64,000 nucleotides of DNA from assembly GCF_003254475.1 (NCBI RefSeq), contig NZ_QFYQ01000001.1, positions 3,038,001-3,102,000 of the forward strand, in the 5' to 3' direction. Of this stretch, positions 43,942 through 52,449 are shown in pieces. The notes under the pieces are model-generated. The model ran no database searches. It was not told where the DNA came from and saw nothing but the letters and a program-made list of their open reading frames with translations. The position numbers and the translations under genes are program-made. Numbering within the stretch: position 1 is the stretch's first letter; each line of letters begins with the position of its first letter. The DNA comes from Phenylobacterium soli (GTDB taxonomy: Bacteria > Pseudomonadota > Alphaproteobacteria > Caulobacterales > Caulobacteraceae).

Positions 43942-44529
43942 ATGACAGCGAACGGCGTCACGGGCACGGCGGGCAACAGCCCGGTCTCGTTCGGCCGCTA
44001 CACCTACGGCTTCGACCGCGTCCGCGTCATGCAGTGGGGCGAGGGCGCGGCCCTGCGCGTCGGCAGCTTCTGCTCGCTGGCCGAAGAGATCACCTTCATC
44101 CTGGGCGGCAACCACCGCACGGACTGGATCTCCACCTATCCGTTCGGGCACATCCATCAGGCCGAGCTCGGCGATCCGCAGGTCGCTGGCCACCCGGCGA
44201 CGCGGGGCGACATCGTGATCGGCCATGACGTCTGGCTCGCCCACGGCTGCACGATCATGTCCGGCGTCACCATCGGCGACGGCGCTGCGGTGGGCGCGCG
44301 GGCGGTGGTCAGCCGGGACGTGCCGCCTTACGCCATCGTCGCCGGCAATCCGGCCGAGGTGGTGCGCTTCCGCTTCGACGAGGAGGTCCGCGAGTTGTTG
44401 CTGGCGCTGCGCTGGTGGGACCTGCCGCTGGAGACCATCCGCGAGCTGACCGCGACGCTCTGCTCTGCGCCGACGCCGGCGCTACTGCGGGAGCTGATCG
44501 CCCGGCACCGGCCGGAGCTGGGCGGCTAG
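43942..44529 (+). CDS. CatB-related O-acetyltransferase (hexapeptide repeat)
   Basis: A 195-residue left-handed beta-helix acyltransferase of the xenobiotic acetyltransferase group. SFGRYTYG, VGSFCSLAEEITFILGGNHRTDW (the catalytic His is in GGNH), and repeated hexapeptides such as IVIGHDVWLAHGCTIMSG and TIGDGAAVGARAVV are present, ending with PAEVVRFRF. It uses acetyl-CoA. Relatives acetylate chloramphenicol, streptogramins or cell-surface sugars. With the glycan genes some kilobases away, a surface-sugar substrate is as likely as antibiotic resistance. Confidence 0.88.
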   Translation: MTANGVTGTAGNSPVSFGRYTYGFDRVRVMQWGEGAALRVGSFCSLAEEITFILGGNHRTDWISTYPFGHIHQAELGDPQVAGHPATRGDIVIGHDVWLAHGCTIMSGVTIGDGAAVGARAVVSRDVPPYAIVAGNPAEVVRFRFDEEVRELLLALRWWDLPLETIRELTATLCSAPTPALLRELIARHRPELGG

Positions 44530-44617
44530 AGGGCCCCGGAACCGCGATCTCGGACCAGCCTTGCTGCCCGGCCAAGGCTGCGCCTATCGTCGCGGCCTGT
44601 CGGCGATGGGGGCCCTG

Positions 44618-45025
44618 ATGTCGAAGATCGGAATGGCGGCCGCGTTCGGCCTGATGCTCGCCGCAGGCCTCGCCCAGGCGCAACCTCAGCCGGCGCCGAG
44701 CCGAGCGCTGAAGGCCACGACGACCCTGACGTGCCCCGCCGGCCTTCCGGTGACGGCGCCGGCCGGCTGGACGCCCGTGCGCCGCGGGAGCGGCGGTCCG
44801 CTCGACGTCCCGGTCTTCCAGGCCGTCGTCACGGACCAGGGCGGCTTCATGTGCATGTACGGCAACCAGTACCTGATGTTCGCCTCGCCGGCCCACGGCT
44901 GCGCCCCGGCCAACCCGAGCGCCTGGCAGGGCGACCTCAAGGCGGTCTCGGCGATCACCTGCGGGACGCTGGACTTCTATGGCGGGGTCCATCCGGAAGC
45001 CTGCCAGGTCCGCTGCCAGCCCTAG
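44618..45025 (+). CDS. Small exported hypothetical protein with six cysteines
   Basis: I do not recognise this 135-residue protein. A clear signal peptide (MSKIGMAAAFGLMLAAG, cut after AQA) sends it to the periplasm or outside. The mature part has six Cys (in LTCPAG, GFMCMYG, AHGCAP, AITCGT, EACQVRC), enough for three disulfides, and many Gly, Pro and aromatic residues. The ATG at 44618 follows GGGGG by five bases; an ATG at 44606 would add four residues. It is convergent with the YdcF gene. Confidence 0.65.
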   Translation: MSKIGMAAAFGLMLAAGLAQAQPQPAPSRALKATTTLTCPAGLPVTAPAGWTPVRRGSGGPLDVPVFQAVVTDQGGFMCMYGNQYLMFASPAHGCAPANPSAWQGDLKAVSAITCGTLDFYGGVHPEACQVRCQP

Positions 45026-45039
45026 GACGTGAGGGCCGA

Positions 45040-45573
45040 TCAGGCCTCGCCGATCTCGGCGAGCAGCCGGCGCCGACGCGTGAGCACGATGCCGAGGTCG
45101 TAGGGAATCGCCACGGACTCCCTGAGCCGCATCCGGGTCCAGTGGGCCAGGGGCGCGCCGCCGCGGCCGGGCGCCACGGGACCGACCTGCGTCGCGACGC
45201 CGAGCGCGCCAAGCATCAGCCGGATGCGCGGCAGGTGATAGCGGTCCGAACAGACGACGCAGCCCGCCAGCGAGCGGGCGCGCACGAACCTGGCCGTGGC
45301 GACGACGCTCTGCAGGGTGTCGAGGCTCGCCTCGTCCAGCACCAGCCGTCCGGGATCGACGCCCAGGCCGGCGAGCCGCTCGGCCATCACCGCCGCTTCG
45401 CTCGGACCGTGCCGACCGATCCCGCCGGAGCAGAGGATCGGCGCGTCCGGCAGGGCCTCGGAGGCGGCGTGACCGTAGCCGATCCGGCGGGCCAGGCTCG
45501 GCGAGGGCCGTCCGTCGCGCAGCACCGCCGCGCCGAAGATCACGATCGCCGGGACGCCTCTCGTTTCGATCAT
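45040..45573 (-). CDS. YdcF/SanA/ElyC family (DUF218) protein
   Basis: A 177-residue DUF218 protein: IVIFGAAVLRDGRPSPSLARRI at the start, ILCSGGIGRHGPSEAAVMAERL, then DEASLDTLQSVVATARF and VVCSDRYHLPRIRLM. Relatives act in envelope integrity and undecaprenyl-phosphate or peptidoglycan handling. Unlike ElyC and SanA it has no membrane anchor, so it resembles cytoplasmic YdcF. Confidence 0.84.
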   Translation of the reverse strand: MIETRGVPAIVIFGAAVLRDGRPSPSLARRIGYGHAASEALPDAPILCSGGIGRHGPSEAAVMAERLAGLGVDPGRLVLDEASLDTLQSVVATARFVRARSLAGCVVCSDRYHLPRIRLMLGALGVATQVGPVAPGRGGAPLAHWTRMRLRESVAIPYDLGIVLTRRRRLLAEIGEA

Positions 45574-45687
45574 GCCTCGAACATGCCGGGATCGCGGCGC
45601 AGCGTCATCGTCAATTCACTTGCATCGCCCGGGCCCGCTCCACATGACTGGGGGCTCGCCCTGCTGGAGACCGCTCCGGAGACAACC

Positions 45688-46368
45688 ATGAGCACGGCCG
45701 AGATCGCAGCGCCGCCGGCGCGCCCGCCCCGCCACTATCCGACGCCGGCCGCCAAGTGCGCCGACCTCGTGGTCCATGTGGTCGGCCTGACCCTCGCCCT
45801 GGTGGGCGGCAGCGTGCTGCTCGGCCTGGCCATCGAGGCGCGCTCGATCAGCAAGGTGGTGGGCGTCTCGATCTACGCCGCCGGCCTGCTGGCCATGCTG
45901 GCCTTCTCGACCGCCTACAACTTCGCCAAGCCGCAATACCGGCCGACCCTGCGCCGGCTGGACCATGCGGGCATCTTCCTGATGATCGCCGGCTCCTACA
46001 CCCCGTTCACGACCCATGCCCTCTCCGGCGCCTGGGCCTGGGGCATGACCGCGGCCGTCTGGTCGATCGCCGGCTTCGGGGCGCTCGGAAAGCTGTTCCT
46101 CACCCACGTGGACCGCAAGTTCTGGGTCGGGGTCTACCTGGCGCTGGGCTGGCTGGTGGTGGTCGCCATGAAGCCGATGATCGACGGGGTGACCTGGGTC
46201 GCCCTGCTTCTGCTGGGCGTCGGCGGCCTGCTCTACACGACGGGCGTGATCTTCTACGTCAACAAGCGGCTGAAGTTCTCGCGCGCCATCTGGCACGGCC
46301 ACGTGGTGGCGGCCGCCGGTGCGCACTGGGCCGCGGTGCTCCTGGGCGTGGTGCTGGCGACCCGCTAG
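45688..46368 (+). CDS. PAQR/hemolysin III family membrane protein
   Basis: A 226-residue seven-helix membrane protein. The PAQR metal-site pattern is visible: His in DLVVHVVGL, LRRLDHAGIFLMIAGSYTPF (Asp-His and Ser), and the C-terminal AIWHGHVVAAAGAHW. The family (TrhA/YqfA) affects membrane fluidity and lipid homeostasis in bacteria; hemolysis is not its usual role. It starts at an ATG after CCGGAGA. Confidence 0.9.
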   Translation: MSTAEIAAPPARPPRHYPTPAAKCADLVVHVVGLTLALVGGSVLLGLAIEARSISKVVGVSIYAAGLLAMLAFSTAYNFAKPQYRPTLRRLDHAGIFLMIAGSYTPFTTHALSGAWAWGMTAAVWSIAGFGALGKLFLTHVDRKFWVGVYLALGWLVVVAMKPMIDGVTWVALLLLGVGGLLYTTGVIFYVNKRLKFSRAIWHGHVVAAAGAHWAAVLLGVVLATR

Positions 46369-46374
46369 GGCGGC

Positions 46375-46719
46375 CTAGTTCGGGCCGGCCGCGCCGCCGG
46401 ATTCGGAGTTCAGCGGCGGCTGGTGTTCCTCGATGAGGTCGATGCGCTCGGCCTCGCGCACGGCGCGGGTGACGTTGAGCCGCGTCAGGATCTTGGCCTT
46501 GGCGTAGGTCTGGCGCGCGCGCTCGAGCGCCCCGCGCCAGGTCTGGTTGGCCAGGTTGTCGGTCTCGCCCGCATAGACGATCCGCGGGCCGTCCTTGGTG
46601 AGCTCGGCGATCACGAAGTTGGCCCCGGCTGGCGGCAGGAACCGGTCCTCCTCCAGCGGCAGGTAGCGATAACGGGCGCCGGATTTGCCGGCGAGCTCGA
46701 TCGGGCGGGTCAAACTCAC
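46375..46719 (-). CDS. Small GIY-YIG-like hypothetical protein
   Basis: About 112-114 residues. FVIAELTKDGPRIVYAGETDNL followed by TRLNVTRAVREAERIDLIEEHQPPLN resembles a GIY-YIG nuclease core: YAGET for the YIG strand, an Arg-rich helix, and a C-terminal Glu plus PxLN. The match is partial and I would not claim nuclease activity. The start is either GTG 46719 or, better placed five bases after GGAGA.GTG spacing, TTG 46713. It is convergent with the PAQR gene. Confidence 0.68.
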   Translation of the reverse strand: MSLTRPIELAGKSGARYRYLPLEEDRFLPPAGANFVIAELTKDGPRIVYAGETDNLANQTWRGALERARQTYAKAKILTRLNVTRAVREAERIDLIEEHQPPLNSESGGAAGPN

Positions 46720-46792
46720 TCTCCACAACCTTCGTCCTCGGGCCCCGCCCCGAAACCCCCGGGGACCCGCGGCCATGGATAGGCGTGCGACT

Positions 46793-46811
46793 TGGGCCAA
46801 ATGTTGGCCCA
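46793..46811. repeat. Palindrome TGGGCCAA-ATG-TTGGCCCA upstream of the mla operon
   Basis: Perfect 8-base arms around ATG, 163 bases before the first mla gene. There is no T-run, so it looks like an operator rather than a terminator. Confidence 0.45.
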
Positions 46812-46973
46812 GCTTGACCGTGGCGCTTCACGGCCGCGCGAGCGTGGCCACAAAGCTGTGGAACAACCTCCGCAGTAAGAGCGTTCGGCGGTGGCGCCGC
46901 CTCTGCTAGGTTCCTTTCCGAGGGGCGTACGACTCAGGCGGGCGCCCCGCAGGACTGGAGCCCGCACGCCGGT

Positions 46974-48101
46974 ATGGAGAGCGCCGCCGTCTATTCGATC
47001 GAGCCCGGGACCGAGGGCCCGTCCGTGCGCCTGACCGGCGACTGGACGGCCGACGCCATGGGCGCGGCCGGCGCGGCCCTGCGTCGCGAGCTCGGCCGCC
47101 CGCGACGCGTGGATTTCGACCTGACCGGCGTCGGGCGACTCGACACCGCCGGCGCCTTCGCCCTGATCAAGGCGGCCGGCGAGGCCTTCGACCTGTCGCA
47201 CGTCCAGGCGCGGCCGGAGACGGTGCGGCTGATGACGCTCGTCGCCCAGGCCGCCAGCCGCAAGGCGGTGGTGCGCCCCGCCCCCACCGGTTTCCACGAA
47301 CTCACCATCCGGGTCGGCAAGGGCGTGGTGAACGTCGGCGCCGAGGCGATCGACACCATGGTCTTCCTGGGCCACCTGCTGGTGGTCCTGGGGCGCACGG
47401 CGGTCAACCTCGTCACTCGGCCCAAGCGGGTGCGCTGGCCGGCCCTCGTCGGGCTGATGGAGCGGGCGGGCCTCGACGCCATCCCGATCGTCGCCGTCAC
47501 CTCCTTCTTCATCGGCGCGGTGATCGCGCTCCTGGGCATCAACCAGCTGCGCCAGTTCGGGGCCGAGGTGTTCACCGTCGAGCTGATCGGGATCGCGGTG
47601 CTGCGCGAGTTCGGCATCGTCATCACCGCGGTCCTCCTGGCCGGCCGCTCGGCCTCCTCCTTCGCCGCCGAACTCGGCTCGATGAAGATGAACCAGGAGA
47701 TCGACGCCATGCAGGTGCTGGGCGTCGATCCCTTCGAGGCCCTGGTGTTCCCGCGCTTCGGCGCCCTGCTCATCACCATCCCGCTGCTGACCTTCGTGGC
47801 GGTGCTCGCCGGCCTGTTCGGCGGCCTGGTGGTCACCTGGAACGTGCTGGGCCTGGGCCCCGCCTTCTTCCTGCAGCGGATCGTCGACAACGTCGGGCCG
47901 ACCCACTTCTGGGTCGGGCTCTCCAAGGCGCCGGTGATGGCCGCGGTGATCGCCGGCATCGGCTGCCGTCAGGGCCTGGAGGTCGGCGTCGACGTCGAGA
48001 GCCTCGGCCGGCGGGTGACCGCGGCGGTAGTGCACGCCATCTTCGCCATCATCATGATCGACGCCGCCTTCGCCCTGATGTTCATGGAGCTCGACCTGTG
48101 A
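46974..48101 (+). CDS. mlaE: MlaE family ABC permease with N-terminal STAS domain
   Basis: A 375-residue inner-membrane permease of the Mla/MCE lipid transport system. Residues 1-100 form a STAS-like domain (FDLTGVGRLDTAGAFALIKAAG), which in E. coli is the separate protein MlaB; here it is fused. The rest is the MlaE core with five to six helices and the conserved ELGSMKMNQEIDAMQVLGVDPF loop. It opens a four-gene operon with GTGA overlap to the ATPase gene. The system moves phospholipids between membranes. Confidence 0.93.
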   Translation: MESAAVYSIEPGTEGPSVRLTGDWTADAMGAAGAALRRELGRPRRVDFDLTGVGRLDTAGAFALIKAAGEAFDLSHVQARPETVRLMTLVAQAASRKAVVRPAPTGFHELTIRVGKGVVNVGAEAIDTMVFLGHLLVVLGRTAVNLVTRPKRVRWPALVGLMERAGLDAIPIVAVTSFFIGAVIALLGINQLRQFGAEVFTVELIGIAVLREFGIVITAVLLAGRSASSFAAELGSMKMNQEIDAMQVLGVDPFEALVFPRFGALLITIPLLTFVAVLAGLFGGLVVTWNVLGLGPAFFLQRIVDNVGPTHFWVGLSKAPVMAAVIAGIGCRQGLEVGVDVESLGRRVTAAVVHAIFAIIMIDAAFALMFMELDL

Positions 48102-48970
48102 GCGAGACCGGCGACGCCAGGGACGGGCTCGACGAGACGGGGCCGGTGATCGAGGTGAAGGGCCTGCGCACGGCCTTCGGCGACCACGTGGTGCACGACA
48201 ACCTCGACCTGACGGTGCCGCGCGGCGAGGTGTTCGCTGTGGTCGGCGGCTCCGGCGCCGGCAAGTCGGTTCTGCTCAACACCATCATCGGCCTGAAGCG
48301 CCCCGACGCCGGGGTGGTGAAGGTGTTCGGCCAGGACATCGCCCACGTCTCGGACCGGCGCTGGTCGGCCATCGAGCGCCGCTGGGGCGTGCTGTTCCAG
48401 ATGGGCGCCCTGTTCTCGAACCTGACCGTACAGGAAAACGTCGCCGCGCCGCTGTTCGAGCACACCAACCTCTCCCGCAAGGAGATCTACGAGCTCGCCG
48501 ACCTGAAGATCGCGCTCGTGGGGCTGCGCCCGGACGCCGGATCGCTGAAGCCCGCCGAGCTCTCGGGGGGCATGCGCAAGCGGGCGGGCCTGGCCCGCGC
48601 GCTGGCGCTCGACCCTCAGCTCCTGTTCCTCGACGAGCCCACCTCGGGCCTCGACCCGATCGGCGCCGCCGCCTTCGACGAGCTGATCCGCGACCTCTCG
48701 GAGAGCCTGGACCTCACCGTCTTCATGATTACGCACGATCTCGACACGCTTTATGCGATCACCGACCGCGTGGCCGTGGTGGCCGACAAGCACATTGTCG
48801 CCGCCGCTCCGGTGCGCGAACTGGAATCCTCGGACCATCCCTGGATCCGCGAATACTTCCTGGGGCCGCGCGGTCGCGCCGCCGCGGGCAAGGCCAAGCC
48901 AGCTGGGGCCAAGCCAGCTGGGGCCAAGCCAGCTGGGGCCAACCCAGCTGGGTCGAGGACGGACGCCTGA
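48098..48970 (+). CDS. mlaF: MlaF-type ABC ATPase with repeat-bearing C-terminal tail
   Basis: A 290-residue ATPase. Walker A GGSGAGKS is at 50-57, signature LSGGM at 155-159, Walker B LLFLDE at 175-180, and the switch His in MITHDLDTLYAI. It energises lipid transport with the MlaE-like permease. After the normal end near 262 it carries about 28 extra residues made of AKPAG repeats, encoded by a 15-base tandem repeat. Start GTG overlaps the permease stop; the stop shares one base with the mlaD start. Confidence 0.94.
   Translation: MSETGDARDGLDETGPVIEVKGLRTAFGDHVVHDNLDLTVPRGEVFAVVGGSGAGKSVLLNTIIGLKRPDAGVVKVFGQDIAHVSDRRWSAIERRWGVLFQMGALFSNLTVQENVAAPLFEHTNLSRKEIYELADLKIALVGLRPDAGSLKPAELSGGMRKRAGLARALALDPQLLFLDEPTSGLDPIGAAAFDELIRDLSESLDLTVFMITHDLDTLYAITDRVAVVADKHIVAAAPVRELESSDHPWIREYFLGPRGRAAAGKAKPAGAKPAGAKPAGANPAGSRTDA
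48893..48952 (+). repeat. 15-base tandem repeat, four units, in mlaF
   Basis: Three identical units of GCCAAGCCAGCTGGG plus a fourth with one change (AAC for AAG) encode AKPAG three times and ANPAG once. As a multiple of three, unit gain or loss would keep the frame, so the tail may vary in length between strains. Confidence 0.9.
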
Positions 48971-49908
48971 TGGAAAAGAACGCCAACTACGCCCTCGTCG
49001 GCCTCTCGTCGCTGATCCTGTTCATCGGGCTACTGATCTTCGTGGTCTGGCTGGCCCGCCTGCGGATCAACGCCGAGTACGACCTCTACGACGTGGTCTT
49101 CCAGGGCCCCATCGCGGGCCTGAATCAGGGCGGCGAGGTCCGCTTCAACGGCATCAAGGTCGGCGAGGTCGGCAAGATCGCGCTCGACCGGACCAATCCG
49201 AGCCGGGTGATCGCCCGGGTGCGGGTGACCTCCGACGTGCCGATCCGGGCGGATTCCTTCGCCACCCTGGAGCCGCAGGGCATCACCGGGGTCAACTACG
49301 TCCAGATCACCGCCGGCACGCCGGCCAAGCCGCTGCTGAAGGACACCGTGCCCCACGGCACCATCCCGGTGCTGCGCAGCCAGCGCAGCGCCATCTCCGA
49401 CCTGCTGCAGGGCGGCGGCACCGTGCTGACCCGCACGATCGAGGCGCTCGACCGGGTGAACCGCGTCCTTTCGGACCAGAACATCAAGACCTTCTCGACC
49501 GCGCTCTCCGACACCCAGGCGTTCACCGCCGAGCTGAAGCGGCGCAAGGACATCATCGCCGACGCCCAGAAGGCGCTGCAGGACGCCGACGTGGCCATCC
49601 AGCAGGTCAGCGAGCTCGCCAAGTCGAGCCAGAGCCTGGTGGACGGCGACGGCCGCCGCAGCCTGAAGAACATCGCCGACGCCGCCGACGAGGTGAAGGT
49701 CACCGCCAAGGAAGTCCGCGGCATGGTCGACAAGCTGCAGGGCCCGACCGCCGACTTCGCCACCAACGGCCTGCCGCAGATCACCGCCGCGGTGATCCAG
49801 CTGCGCTCCGCCGCCCAGGCGCTTGAGCGCCTGGTCAACGAGGTGGAGGCGAGCCCCACCGGCACGCTCGGCAAGGCGCCGGCCGAAGACATGAAGGTGA
49901 AGCCATGA
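48970..49908 (+). CDS. mlaD: MlaD/MCE-domain substrate-binding protein
   Basis: A 312-residue membrane-anchored MCE protein. One N-terminal helix (about 7-31, ALVGLSSLILFIGLLIF) anchors it in the inner membrane, the MCE domain covers about 38-115 (VVFQGPIAGLNQGGEVRFNG, GITGVNYVQI), and a long helical region with heptad-like patterns (about 150-290) may form a tunnel or coiled coil as in larger MCE assemblies. It binds lipid in the periplasm. Stop and start overlap its neighbours on both sides. Confidence 0.93.
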   Translation: MEKNANYALVGLSSLILFIGLLIFVVWLARLRINAEYDLYDVVFQGPIAGLNQGGEVRFNGIKVGEVGKIALDRTNPSRVIARVRVTSDVPIRADSFATLEPQGITGVNYVQITAGTPAKPLLKDTVPHGTIPVLRSQRSAISDLLQGGGTVLTRTIEALDRVNRVLSDQNIKTFSTALSDTQAFTAELKRRKDIIADAQKALQDADVAIQQVSELAKSSQSLVDGDGRRSLKNIADAADEVKVTAKEVRGMVDKLQGPTADFATNGLPQITAAVIQLRSAAQALERLVNEVEASPTGTLGKAPAEDMKVKP

Positions 49909-50522
49909 GCCGCCCCCTCCTCCGCTTCGGCCTGCTGGCCGCCGTCGCCCTCGGCCTGTCTGGCTGCATCTCCCTGCTGCCCAAGTCGAAGCCGGCCCAG
50001 CTCTACCGCTTCACGCCCCCGGCGGCGGCAGCCAAGGCCGAGCCCGCGGCCAGTGCGGTCGGCGTCTTCCAGGGCGGCGGCGAGTTCCAGCGGGAATCCG
50101 CCGGCGACCGGATCGTCACGGTGACCGGCCCGAAGGTCGCCTACATCGCCGAGGTGCGCTGGGCGGCGCCGGCGCAGGTGCTGTTCGACCAGGCGATGGA
50201 CGCGGCCTTCGAGGCCTCCGGCGGGCATGTGCGGCTGGTGCCGCGCGGCGCCCCCGCGCCCACCGACTACGTCCTCAGGACCGACGTGCGCAATTTCGAG
50301 ACCCGCTACGAGGCCGGTGCGAAGGCGGCGCCCACCGTGCTGGTGCGGGTCCACGCCCTGATGACCCGCGACCGGGCCCGCACGCTGGTGTCGGAGCAGG
50401 TCTTCGAGTCCCGCGTCCGGGCCAGCGACAACCGGGTTTCGGCCATCGTCGACGCCTACGCCAAGGCGACCGGCGAGGTGCTCGATCAGCTGGTCGCCTG
50501 GACCAACGAGAAGGCGAGCTAG
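49905..50522 (+). CDS. ABC-type transport auxiliary lipoprotein (PqiC/YmbA-like)
   Basis: A 205-residue outer-membrane lipoprotein. The lipobox LSGC places the modified cysteine at 21. AQLYRFTPP, FDQAMDAAFEASG and YVLRTDVRNFETRYEAG are family features (ABC_trans_aux, DUF330). It would link the MCE protein to the outer membrane. ATGA overlap with mlaD; it ends the operon. A separate MlaC is not present in the window. Confidence 0.88.
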   Translation: MSRPLLRFGLLAAVALGLSGCISLLPKSKPAQLYRFTPPAAAAKAEPAASAVGVFQGGGEFQRESAGDRIVTVTGPKVAYIAEVRWAAPAQVLFDQAMDAAFEASGGHVRLVPRGAPAPTDYVLRTDVRNFETRYEAGAKAAPTVLVRVHALMTRDRARTLVSEQVFESRVRASDNRVSAIVDAYAKATGEVLDQLVAWTNEKAS

Positions 50523-50542
50523 ATCGACGGGATCTCGGGGAT

Positions 50543-51451
50543 CTAGATCTCCAGGCCGGCCAGCCGCCTGGCGGCGGTGACGGTGTTCTGGAGCAGGACC
50601 GCCACGGTCATCAGCCCGACCCCGCCGGGCACCGGCGTGATCCAGGAGGCGACCTTCGAGGCCTCCTTGAAGTGGACGTCGCCGACCACCTTGGTGCGCC
50701 CCTCGGCGGCCTTGATCGGATCATCGAACGGCACGCGGTTGATGCCCACGTCGATCACCGCCGCGCCGGGCTTGATCCAGTCGCCGCGGATCATCCGCGG
50801 CCGGCCCACGGCGGCGACCAGGATGTCGGCCTCGCGGCAGACGGCCGGCAGGTCCCTGGTGCGCGAGTGGGCGATGGTCACCGTGCAGTCCTCGGCCAGC
50901 AGCAGCTGGGCCACCGGGCGGCCGACCAGCACCGAGCGGCCGACCACGACCGCGCGCTTGCCGGTCAGGTCGCCCACCGTCTCGCGCAGCATGATCATGC
51001 AGCCCATGGGCGTACAGGGGTAGAGGCCGGGCAGGCCGCTCGCCAGCCGGCCGGCGTTGATCATGGTCAGGCCGTCGACGTCCTTGTCCGGGTCGAGGGC
51101 GGTCAGCACCGCCTTCTCGTCGAGGTGCTTGGGCAGTGGCAGCTGGACCAGGATGCCGTGGATCGCGGGGTCCGCATTGAGCGCGGCCACCAGGGCCATC
51201 AGCTCGTCCTGGGTGGTCTTGGCCGGCAGGGTGTGGGTCACCGAATGCATGCCCGCTTCGCGCGACTTCTCGCCCTTGGATCGGACGTAGATCTGGCTGG
51301 CGGGATCATCGCCCACCAGGACGACCGCGAGGCCGGGGACGAGGCCGTGGTCGGCCTTCAGCCGGGCGACCTCCTCGGCCACCTGCGCCCGCAGGCGCTC
51401 GGCGTAGATCTTGCCGTCGATGATCTGGGCCTGGTGTGCGGTCTCGGCCAT
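50543..51451 (-). CDS. folD: Bifunctional methylenetetrahydrofolate dehydrogenase/cyclohydrolase
   Basis: A 302-residue FolD interconverting 5,10-methylene-, 5,10-methenyl- and 10-formyl-tetrahydrofolate with NADP. Tyr55 and catalytic Lys59 are in [10 protein letters not shown], the folate loop has [10 protein letters not shown], and the NADP site has [16 protein letters not shown]; the C-terminal [15 protein letters not shown] is fully conserved. Normal length and single gene, convergent with the mla operon. Confidence 0.96.
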   Translation of the reverse strand: MAETAHQAQIIDGKIYAERLRAQVAEEVARLKADHGLVPGLAVVLVGDDPASQIYVRSKGEKSREAGMHSVTHTLPAKTTQDELMALVAALNADPAIHGILVQLPLPKHLDEKAVLTALDPDKDVDGLTMINAGRLASGLPGLYPCTPMGCMIMLRETVGDLTGKRAVVVGRSVLVGRPVAQLLLAEDCTVTIAHSRTRDLPAVCREADILVAAVGRPRMIRGDWIKPGAAVIDVGINRVPFDDPIKAAEGRTKVVGDVHFKEASKVASWITPVPGGVGLMTVAVLLQNTVTAARRLAGLEI

Positions 51452-51529
51452 GCGCGCCTCCGGAACTGCGCCCCCGAGTACCCGTTCAAGCCAGGCTAAT
51501 CAAACGCTAGCGGAGCCGGTCGTCCCGAG

Positions 51530-51997
51530 ATGCCCTCACTCAGTCAATGGTTTTCCCAGGCGGCGAGCGCCACGTCACGCTGGACCGGCAAGCCGTCCGC
51601 CTTCCTGATGTGCTGCCTGATCGTCGTGGTCTGGGCGGTCACTGGGCCGGTGTTCCACTACTCGGACACCTGGCAGCTGGTGATCAACACCGGCACCACC
51701 ATCGTCACCTTCCTGATGGTGTTCCTGATCCAGAACACCCAGAACCGCGACAACGCCGCCCTGCAGGCCAAGCTCGACGAGCTGATCCGCGCCTCGCAGG
51801 CGAAGAACGAGTTCATCGGCATCGAGCATCTCTCGGACGAGGAGCTCGAGGACATCCTGGCCGAGTGCGAGCAGCACCGGCCCGACGTGGTGCGCCGCGC
51901 CGAGGCGCGCGCGGGCCGCAGCCGCAAGGCCGAGATCAGCGCGTCCCAAAAGCGGGCGACGCGCCGCGCCGCCGCGCCTCGCCGCAAGCGCGCCTAG
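51530..51997 (+). CDS. Low-affinity iron permease family protein
   Basis: A 155-residue protein with two hydrophobic helices (about 23-45 and 55-73), then an amphipathic helical tail ending in a very basic stretch. QNTQNRDNAALQAKLDEL after the second helix is the hallmark of the bacterial relatives of yeast FET4. Iron transport is inferred from that family; the bacterial members lack direct proof. CTAG at 51994-51997 is shared with the convergent Nudix gene. Confidence 0.85.
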   Translation: MPSLSQWFSQAASATSRWTGKPSAFLMCCLIVVVWAVTGPVFHYSDTWQLVINTGTTIVTFLMVFLIQNTQNRDNAALQAKLDELIRASQAKNEFIGIEHLSDEELEDILAECEQHRPDVVRRAEARAGRSRKAEISASQKRATRRAAAPRRKRA

Positions 51998-52449
51998 GGC
52001 CGGCCGCGCCGCAGCCAGCAGGCCAGGGCCCAGGCGTGCGACTCCCTGTCGAGCGCCCGCAGCGCCGCGACCGGCTCCATCCAGACCAGCGCGTGGTCGT
52101 CCTCGATCTTCAGGGCCGCGTCCTCGGCCACGAAGCGGGCGGCGTAGAACCGGCCTCGGGTGTTCTTGGCCTCGCCCTTCTCGTTGACGAAGTAGTGGTC
52201 GGCCGCGACCAGCTCCTCGCCTACCTCGACCACCAGACCCGCCTCCTCGCCGCACTCGCGCGCCGCCGCCGCCTGCGGCGACTCGCCGGGATCAAGGCCG
52301 CCGCCCGGCAGGTCGGTGCGCCCGCCGCCGTTCTCGAAGGTGACGCGCACGATGGCGACCTTGCCGTCTCTTTCGACCACGGCGAAGGCGGCCGGGCGAT
52401 CGGGATAGTCCCGCCCCGGCTGCGGGGTCCCGAATTGCGGCGCGCCCAT
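51994..52449 (-). CDS. NUDIX hydrolase
   Basis: A 151-residue hydrolase of nucleoside diphosphate-linked compounds. A complete Nudix box, GX5EX7REUXEEXGU, spans residues 50-72 (GGLDPGE, then RECGEEAGL). The N-terminal RPAAFAVVERDGKVAIVRV forms the first strands. The ATG shares one base with the stop of the S1/P1 nuclease gene, so they are co-translated, pairing an exported nuclease with a cytoplasmic nucleotide hydrolase. Confidence 0.92.
   Translation of the reverse strand: MGAPQFGTPQPGRDYPDRPAAFAVVERDGKVAIVRVTFENGGGRTDLPGGGLDPGESPQAAAARECGEEAGLVVEVGEELVAADHYFVNEKGEAKNTRGRFYAARFVAEDAALKIEDDHALVWMEPVAALRALDRESHAWALACWLRRGRP

Noticed and set aside
43942..44529. Acetyltransferase called as a chloramphenicol resistance gene
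   Set aside because: CatB-related proteins include many sugar acetyltransferases; no mobile element or resistance context is present.
46793..46811. Palindrome considered as a terminator
   Set aside because: No T-run follows on either strand and no gene ends there.
48893..48952. Repeat considered as a CRISPR array
   Set aside because: Units are contiguous 15-mers with no spacers and lie in frame within a gene.
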